Source: Clostridium chromiireducens
Lineage (GTDB): Bacteria > Bacillota > Clostridia > Clostridiales > Clostridiaceae
Direction of reading: 5' to 3'
DNA length: 64,000 nt
Assembly: GCF_002029255.1 (NCBI RefSeq)
Contig: NZ_MZGT01000021.1
Location: 1-64,000 of the forward strand
The position numbers and the translations under genes were made by a program. Shown here piece after piece: positions 60,727-64,000 of this stretch. The notes below the pieces were generated by a model. It ran no database searches. It saw only the letters and a program-made list of their open reading frames with translations, and was not told the DNA's origin. The stretch's first letter is position 1; the number at the start of each line of letters is the position of its first letter.

Positions 60727-61260
60727 TTATGTGTTTATTAGAATATTATTTTTAATGTACATAAAAGTTTTATATTCTCCATCATTGGCGAGTTTGATAA
60801 GTAAAGTTTCTAAAAGTGCTCTTACTTCATCATGTAATACATAATAATGTTTTCTGTTTTCATAATAGTTAAGTGGACTTTCATCAGTATACTTTTCTTT
60901 TAGATAATTTTTTGAAGCGCAAACTCTATCTATAAACATTTCAACAACATAATCTACAGGCATTTCCATTCCCTTAAGGCCTTCTGCTTCATTTATTCCG
61001 TAATCTATCCAATATTCAAAATGATGTTTATTTCTGCCCTTATGATGAAGCCATGCTGCTGAATAGCCTTCCACAGTTTTTTGAACACCATTGGGACTAA
61101 CATATCCTCGATAATACTTTATTCCAGCTGAAAATTCAACCAGTGAATATTTAGACATATCATGAAGTAATCCTTGCTTATATAAACCTACTTTAAAAGA
61201 ATACTTCATAACTAATAGTTTATGATGTGTTATAGTTTTAAAATGTTTTACAATATTCAT
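60727..61260 (-). CDS. DUF5662 family protein
   Basis: A 177-residue soluble protein. It is rich in histidines arranged as in metal-dependent HD-like phosphohydrolases: LLHDMSKYS near residue 32 and AWLHHKGRNKHHFEYW near 70. This pattern is typical of clostridial DUF5662 proteins. A hydrolase role is possible but not shown. The start has AGGAGAAAA upstream and no neighbour shares its transcript. Confidence 0.75.
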   Translation of the reverse strand: MNIVKHFKTITHHKLLVMKYSFKVGLYKQGLLHDMSKYSLVEFSAGIKYYRGYVSPNGVQKTVEGYSAAWLHHKGRNKHHFEYWIDYGINEAEGLKGMEMPVDYVVEMFIDRVCASKNYLKEKYTDESPLNYYENRKHYYVLHDEVRALLETLLIKLANDGEYKTFMYIKNNILINT

Positions 61261-61522
61261 AATTTTAATTTTCTCCTATTAATAAAATTGTTGTTACTGA
61301 GCTTGTACATTTGCAGTACCAGAGATAAGCCGCTTTTAACTATTCTTAAGCAGTGACTTACCGAAATTATAAAGTATTAATTTATTTATCTATATTATAT
61401 TATTTCTAGATTTAAATATAAAGATGTAATTATGTGAGAAACACAGCAACTCTTTAGGTATTAGTCAGTGTAAAATTATTAAGTCACGTTTTAATGAATA
61501 GGAGAAAATATTTGTAGGAGAA
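61261..61522. other. Intergenic region with a fragment of palindrome family 1
   Basis: CTTAAGCAGTGACTTACCG and the following AAATTAT at 61344-61370 match the end of the large palindromes at 24769 and 48436. No long second arm is visible. The remainder is AT-rich. Confidence 0.4.
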
Positions 61523-62077
61523 CTATCTTATATAATTTACTGCATTTAATTTTCTTTTAGGAGCAATTATTTCTTTGTCTATGGACTTGTACCCCAGAGC
61601 TACTCCATAATAGGGCTCATATCCTTCTGGAATACCGAGTTTCCTAGCTTCGTCTTCTAATTTTAAGAAAAATGTTATGAGGCCGATCCAAACAGAACCA
61701 ATATTTAAGCTTTCTGCCGATAGAAGCATATTTTGTATTGCTGCGGAGCAATCTACTTTTGGAGAGAGTGCACTTTTATTGCCAGATACAATTATTAGGG
61801 TAGGAGCGTCATATGTTAGATTTACTTTTGGATTTAAACCCATGTTTTTAATCCAACTAATTTCAGATTCAGCCATTAACTCTTTAGATTTATCATTAAT
61901 ATGTTTAATTATTTCTTTGTTTTGAATAACAGTAAAATGCCATGGCTGGTCATTGTGACCAGAAGGTGCATAAATACCGGATTCAATAATTAAATCTAAA
62001 TCTCCTTGTTTTATTTGTGTAGGTAAATATTTTCTTACACTTCTTCTATTTCGTATAACTTTTAATACTTCATTCAT
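61523..62077 (-). CDS. Nitroreductase family protein
   Basis: A 184-residue FMN-dependent oxidoreductase. It has the N-terminal IRNRRSVRKYLPTQI, the APSGHNDQPWHF segment near residue 37 and GLGIPEGYEPYYGVALGY-like features toward the end (here KLGIPEGYEPYYGVALGYK). It reduces nitro compounds, quinones or enones with NAD(P)H. It is divergent from an HxlR regulator, which makes this the third flavoenzyme/HxlR pair in the window. Confidence 0.88.
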   Translation of the reverse strand: MNEVLKVIRNRRSVRKYLPTQIKQGDLDLIIESGIYAPSGHNDQPWHFTVIQNKEIIKHINDKSKELMAESEISWIKNMGLNPKVNLTYDAPTLIIVSGNKSALSPKVDCSAAIQNMLLSAESLNIGSVWIGLITFFLKLEDEARKLGIPEGYEPYYGVALGYKSIDKEIIAPKRKLNAVNYIR

Positions 62078-62164
62078 ATAATTTCTTCCTTCCTTTTTAG
62101 TTTTATTATCACATATACTTATTATTTTTTTATTCTGTCTAAAATAATAGCATTAATAGAATTA

Positions 62165-62200
62165 TCATAAAAGTACGCACAAGTTTGATATGTAATATCA
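62165..62200. promoter_or_regulatory. Putative HxlR operator, copy 3
   Basis: AAAGTACGCACAAGTTTGAT lies between the nitroreductase and HxlR genes and shares the AGTAYGCA core with the sites at 24289 and 46109. A nearby GATAT/ATATC hairpin follows. Confidence 0.4.
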
Positions 62201-62267
62201 AAAATGATACTATTAAGGTAATTAAATACAAATGGATTATAATGAAAATGTGTTAGGAGAAAAATTT

Positions 62268-62603
62268 ATGTCCAAAGCAATCGATTTAGAGTCAGAGTGT
62301 CCTATGAATCTAACTATAAATATACTTAGCGGAAAGTGGAAATTAGCAATTTTATGGCATTTGTCAAAAGGAGCTATTAGATTTAATGAATTACAAAGAT
62401 TGTTAGCTAATATTACTCAAAAAACATTGACTATGCAGTTAAAGGAGTTAGAAAGGGATGGAATAATTTATAGAGAAGTTTATCCAGAATCACCGCCAAA
62501 AGTAGAGTATGGACTTACAAGTATTGGAGAAAGTATGCAGCCTATTCTAAGTGCAATGTGTGAATGGGGAAAAGATTATAAAAAAAGGGATGGTCATTTA
62601 TGA
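62268..62603 (+). CDS. HxlR family transcriptional regulator
   Basis: A 111-residue winged-helix regulator with ILSGKWKLAILWHL, RFNELQRLLANIT and wing PPKVEYGLT. A Cys lies early at SECPMNLT, the position used for redox sensing in some HxlR/YodB proteins. ATG 62268 follows AGGAGA by eight bases; the frame is also open from ATG 62232. Its stop overlaps the next start (ATGA), so it is co-translated with the nitrilase-like gene and divergent from the nitroreductase. Confidence 0.87.
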   Translation: MSKAIDLESECPMNLTINILSGKWKLAILWHLSKGAIRFNELQRLLANITQKTLTMQLKELERDGIIYREVYPESPPKVEYGLTSIGESMQPILSAMCEWGKDYKKRDGHL

Positions 62604-63256
62604 GAATTTTAATTGGACAACCAATCCATGAAAGCGGAGTTAAACAACTTGAAAGAGAAATACAAAATAATAAAGGAATCGATATTGTATTATATCCTGA
62701 GGGGTATTTAACCAATGAAAAAGCTTTAGATGATGCTTGTAAAATTTCTAGAGATTATAATATTACAATTATTACATCATATAGACATGAAAATAGGGAT
62801 AGAGCTGTAATAATAAGTAATAAAGGTGAGAAGGTTTTAGAAAGAGCTAAGACTCCACCAGCTGAGGAGGAAAAGTTATATAGACCTTTAGCAATTGAAT
62901 ATAATGAAATAACAATTGGATATTTATTATGCATGGAAATTCTAAAGGGTGCTCGAGATTTAAAAGAAGTAAATATAAAAATTAACTTTATTGCACATCC
63001 AATTGGGGTAGGAATGTTTAGTGATGAGCAATTTGAAGAGTGGATAAGTGAGGCCAAAAAGATTGCTAAGACCTATAATACAATTATAGTTGGAACAAGT
63101 CATGCAGACGGTTCTTATAGAAATTGCGGAATATCTATCCCTATTTCGTATTACATTGATAGCAATGGAGAACCTATATTCATATCTAAATCAGATACAA
63201 GAACTAGGCTTGTGGACCTAAATACAGGAGTGGTTGAGTTCACAAGAAATCTATAA
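62600..63256 (+). CDS. Nitrilase-superfamily (carbon-nitrogen hydrolase-like) protein
   Basis: A 218-residue protein with the layout of carbon-nitrogen hydrolases. The candidate catalytic Glu is in LYPEGYL (about 35), a Lys in RAKTPPAEEE (about 83), and the nucleophilic Cys in GYLLCMEIL (about 110). It is shorter than the usual 260-300 residues and the surroundings of the Lys and Cys are atypical, so activity is uncertain. It overlaps the HxlR gene by four bases. It may hydrolyse an amide or nitrile connected with the signal sensed by the regulator. Confidence 0.65.
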   Translation: MRILIGQPIHESGVKQLEREIQNNKGIDIVLYPEGYLTNEKALDDACKISRDYNITIITSYRHENRDRAVIISNKGEKVLERAKTPPAEEEKLYRPLAIEYNEITIGYLLCMEILKGARDLKEVNIKINFIAHPIGVGMFSDEQFEEWISEAKKIAKTYNTIIVGTSHADGSYRNCGISIPISYYIDSNGEPIFISKSDTRTRLVDLNTGVVEFTRNL

Positions 63257-63421
63257 TTGGCGTTCGGTATTTTATATTATGCTTAATTGGTGTATCAATA
63301 GCCATTTAAATCAAATGAGAATTTTATATTAACTAATAAATATAAGATAAAGGTTGGTTATTATTATTTATGTACCTTTACTAAGCTTATAAGAATTAAT
63401 TTTTAAGGAGGTGAAAATTAT

Positions 63422-63481
63422 ATGCTAAGAAGAATTATGTTAAGAAATAGTCTGGAGCAAGCTTTATCCCATGCAGAGTAA
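63422..63481 (+). CDS. Leader peptide (19 aa) upstream of the second CD3324/Mor-like gene
   Basis: ATG 63422 has an excellent Shine-Dalgarno AAGGAGGTGA and encodes MLRRIMLRNSLEQALSHAE, ending with TAA at 63479-63481. Its last four codons form strand P1 of the alternative structures that follow. Strong ribosome binding and the precise end inside P1 make translation likely. It parallels the leader ORF at 14545 in position but not in sequence. Confidence 0.6.
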   Translation: MLRRIMLRNSLEQALSHAE

Positions 63482-63580
63482 GGCGTAGTAATACTATTTC
63501 TGTATGGGAGTAACAAAATTACTATCTGCTAAGTACTCTGCACTTTGTTTATAAGAGAGTAAACAGGGAGTGTGGATTTT
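63467..63580 (+). promoter_or_regulatory. Candidate attenuator with mutually exclusive stems (second locus)
   Basis: Segments: P1 63468-63480, P2 63485-63492, P1' 63499-63508, P2' 63518-63525, P1'' 63534-63542. Fold A pairs CCCATGCAGA with TCTGTATGGG (one G-U). Fold B pairs TGCAGAGTA with TACTCTGCA (9 of 9) and GTAGTAAT with ATTACTAT (one G-U). TCCC at 63467-63470 can also pair with GGGA of the gene's Shine-Dalgarno. The order and geometry equal those at 14566-14695 although the bases differ. Confidence 0.6.
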
Positions 63581-63850
63581 ATGAAATATTTAAATGCAGC
63601 AGAAGTATTACCTGAAGATTTGCTAATGGAAATTCAAAAGCATATTAAGGGTGAGTTTTTATATATACCAAGTGATGATGATCATATAAGATGGGGAGAA
63701 AAAAATGGTTCAAGAAGTTATTTTGAAAATAGAAATAGACAAATGAAGCAGGAATATAAAAATGGCTTAAGTATAGAAGAAATCTCTCATAATTATGGAT
63801 TAGCATTTGATACGGTACGTAAAATTGTATATAAAAAATTAGAAGTTTAG
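63581..63850 (+). CDS. CD3324 family / Mor-like DNA-binding protein (paralogue)
   Basis: An 89-residue paralogue of the protein at 14696. Both begin MKY, contain a tyrosine-Ile-Pro segment (here EFLYIPSDDD), a conserved tryptophan (IRWGEKNGSR) and a C-terminal helix-turn-helix (LSIEEISHNYGLAFDTVRKI). It is probably a small transcription regulator. I chose ATG 63581, ten bases after GGGAG, because GTG 63572 is too close to that site. Expression is probably under control of the leader peptide and bistable RNA just upstream. Confidence 0.7.
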   Translation: MKYLNAAEVLPEDLLMEIQKHIKGEFLYIPSDDDHIRWGEKNGSRSYFENRNRQMKQEYKNGLSIEEISHNYGLAFDTVRKIVYKKLEV

Positions 63851-63878
63851 GGCTTGAAGATTTCAGGCCCTTTTTTGC
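63850..63878 (+). terminator. Terminator after the second CD3324/Mor-like gene
   Basis: GGGCTTGAA pairs with TTCAGGCCC around a three-base loop and is followed by six Ts. Confidence 0.85.
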
Positions 63879-63961
63879 ATAGGTATAGAATGATTATAGA
63901 TAAAGTTGGAATATACGAAGTATTTATATAGATATATAATAAACTCAAAGGGGGGATATTT

Positions 63962-64000
63962 ATGTCAATACAATTTAGAAATTATACAAAACAAGCAGGT
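63962..64000 (+). CDS. Start of a truncated gene, possibly a GNAT acetyltransferase
   Basis: ATG 63962 with AAAGGGGGGA upstream opens a frame (MSIQFRNYTKQAG) that runs off the window. The first residues resemble the start of some GNAT acetyltransferases, but 13 codons are too few to be sure. Confidence 0.35.
   Translation, partial: MSIQFRNYTKQAG

Overview
The window is AT-rich DNA with closely spaced genes, strong AGGAGG-type ribosome binding sites and many hairpin terminators. Its content (butyrate-type CoA transferase, acyl-CoA dehydrogenase with EtfAB, lactate oxidation genes, Lac-family PTS, choline-binding-like cell-wall proteins, ECF sigma/anti-sigma pair, HxlR/flavodoxin pairs) points to a strictly anaerobic Clostridium sensu stricto, most like the C. 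beijerinckii/C. butyricum/C. saccharoperbutylacetonicum group. I see no rRNA, tRNA, CRISPR array, intact insertion sequence or prophage. It reads as chromosome with accessory islands.

Layout. 0.1-3 kb: a D-2-hydroxyacid dehydrogenase and a two-subunit CoA transferase. 3-10 kb: a secreted cell-wall-binding protein, an exported protein joining a PTP-like phytase domain to a GxGYxYP domain, and a 7TM-PAS-PAS-GAF-GGDEF protein. 10-25 kb: a MerR/GyrI regulator, an amidase, a DUF5050 protein, a CD3324/Mor-like regulator, an L,D-transpeptidase, an ABC-F protein, a DUF4179-like protein, a Na+/H+ antiporter, a sugar-binding protein and a flavodoxin/HxlR pair. 25-33 kb: one long operon with a PRD regulator, an M42 peptidase, PTS IIA-IIB-IIC, an M24 peptidase, a PatB/MalY-type C-S lyase and an RDD protein. 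33-42 kb: methyltransferase, acyltransferase, Tim44-like protein, FliB, a TetR/LUD pair and an AEC transporter. 42-47 kb: a surface protein and an ECF sigma/anti-sigma pair sharing a DUF4367 domain, then a second flavodoxin/HxlR pair. 47-56 kb: larA facing an etfB-etfA-lctP-lctD-acd lactate operon, with an identical LldR-like operator at each end. 56-64 kb: cell-wall protein, desaturase, lipoprotein, hemerythrin, small proteins, a nitroreductase/HxlR/nitrilase-like group and a second CD3324/Mor-like gene.

The most unusual signals are non-coding. (1) Both CD3324/Mor-like genes (14.7 and 63.6 kb) are preceded by a short leader ORF with its own Shine-Dalgarno, followed by five ordered segments P1-P2-P1'-P2'-P1'' that can fold in two mutually exclusive ways. 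The primary sequences differ but the pairing scheme is the same, which suggests ribosome-controlled attenuation. (2) The ABC-F gene has its Shine-Dalgarno and start codon locked in a hairpin inside a possible leader ORF. (3) Two dispersed families of structured intergenic elements occur: a large palindrome family with the core ACTTATGTGGTAACTCACCG (three large copies, two fragments), and an element family bounded by AATAACAAGTC inverted repeats, with compensatory changes inside. (4) Gene fragments (PEP-synthase swivelling domain, antiporter C-terminus) lie in intergenic regions.

All calls come from reading the sequence. Family names are from memory of motifs and were not checked by database search.
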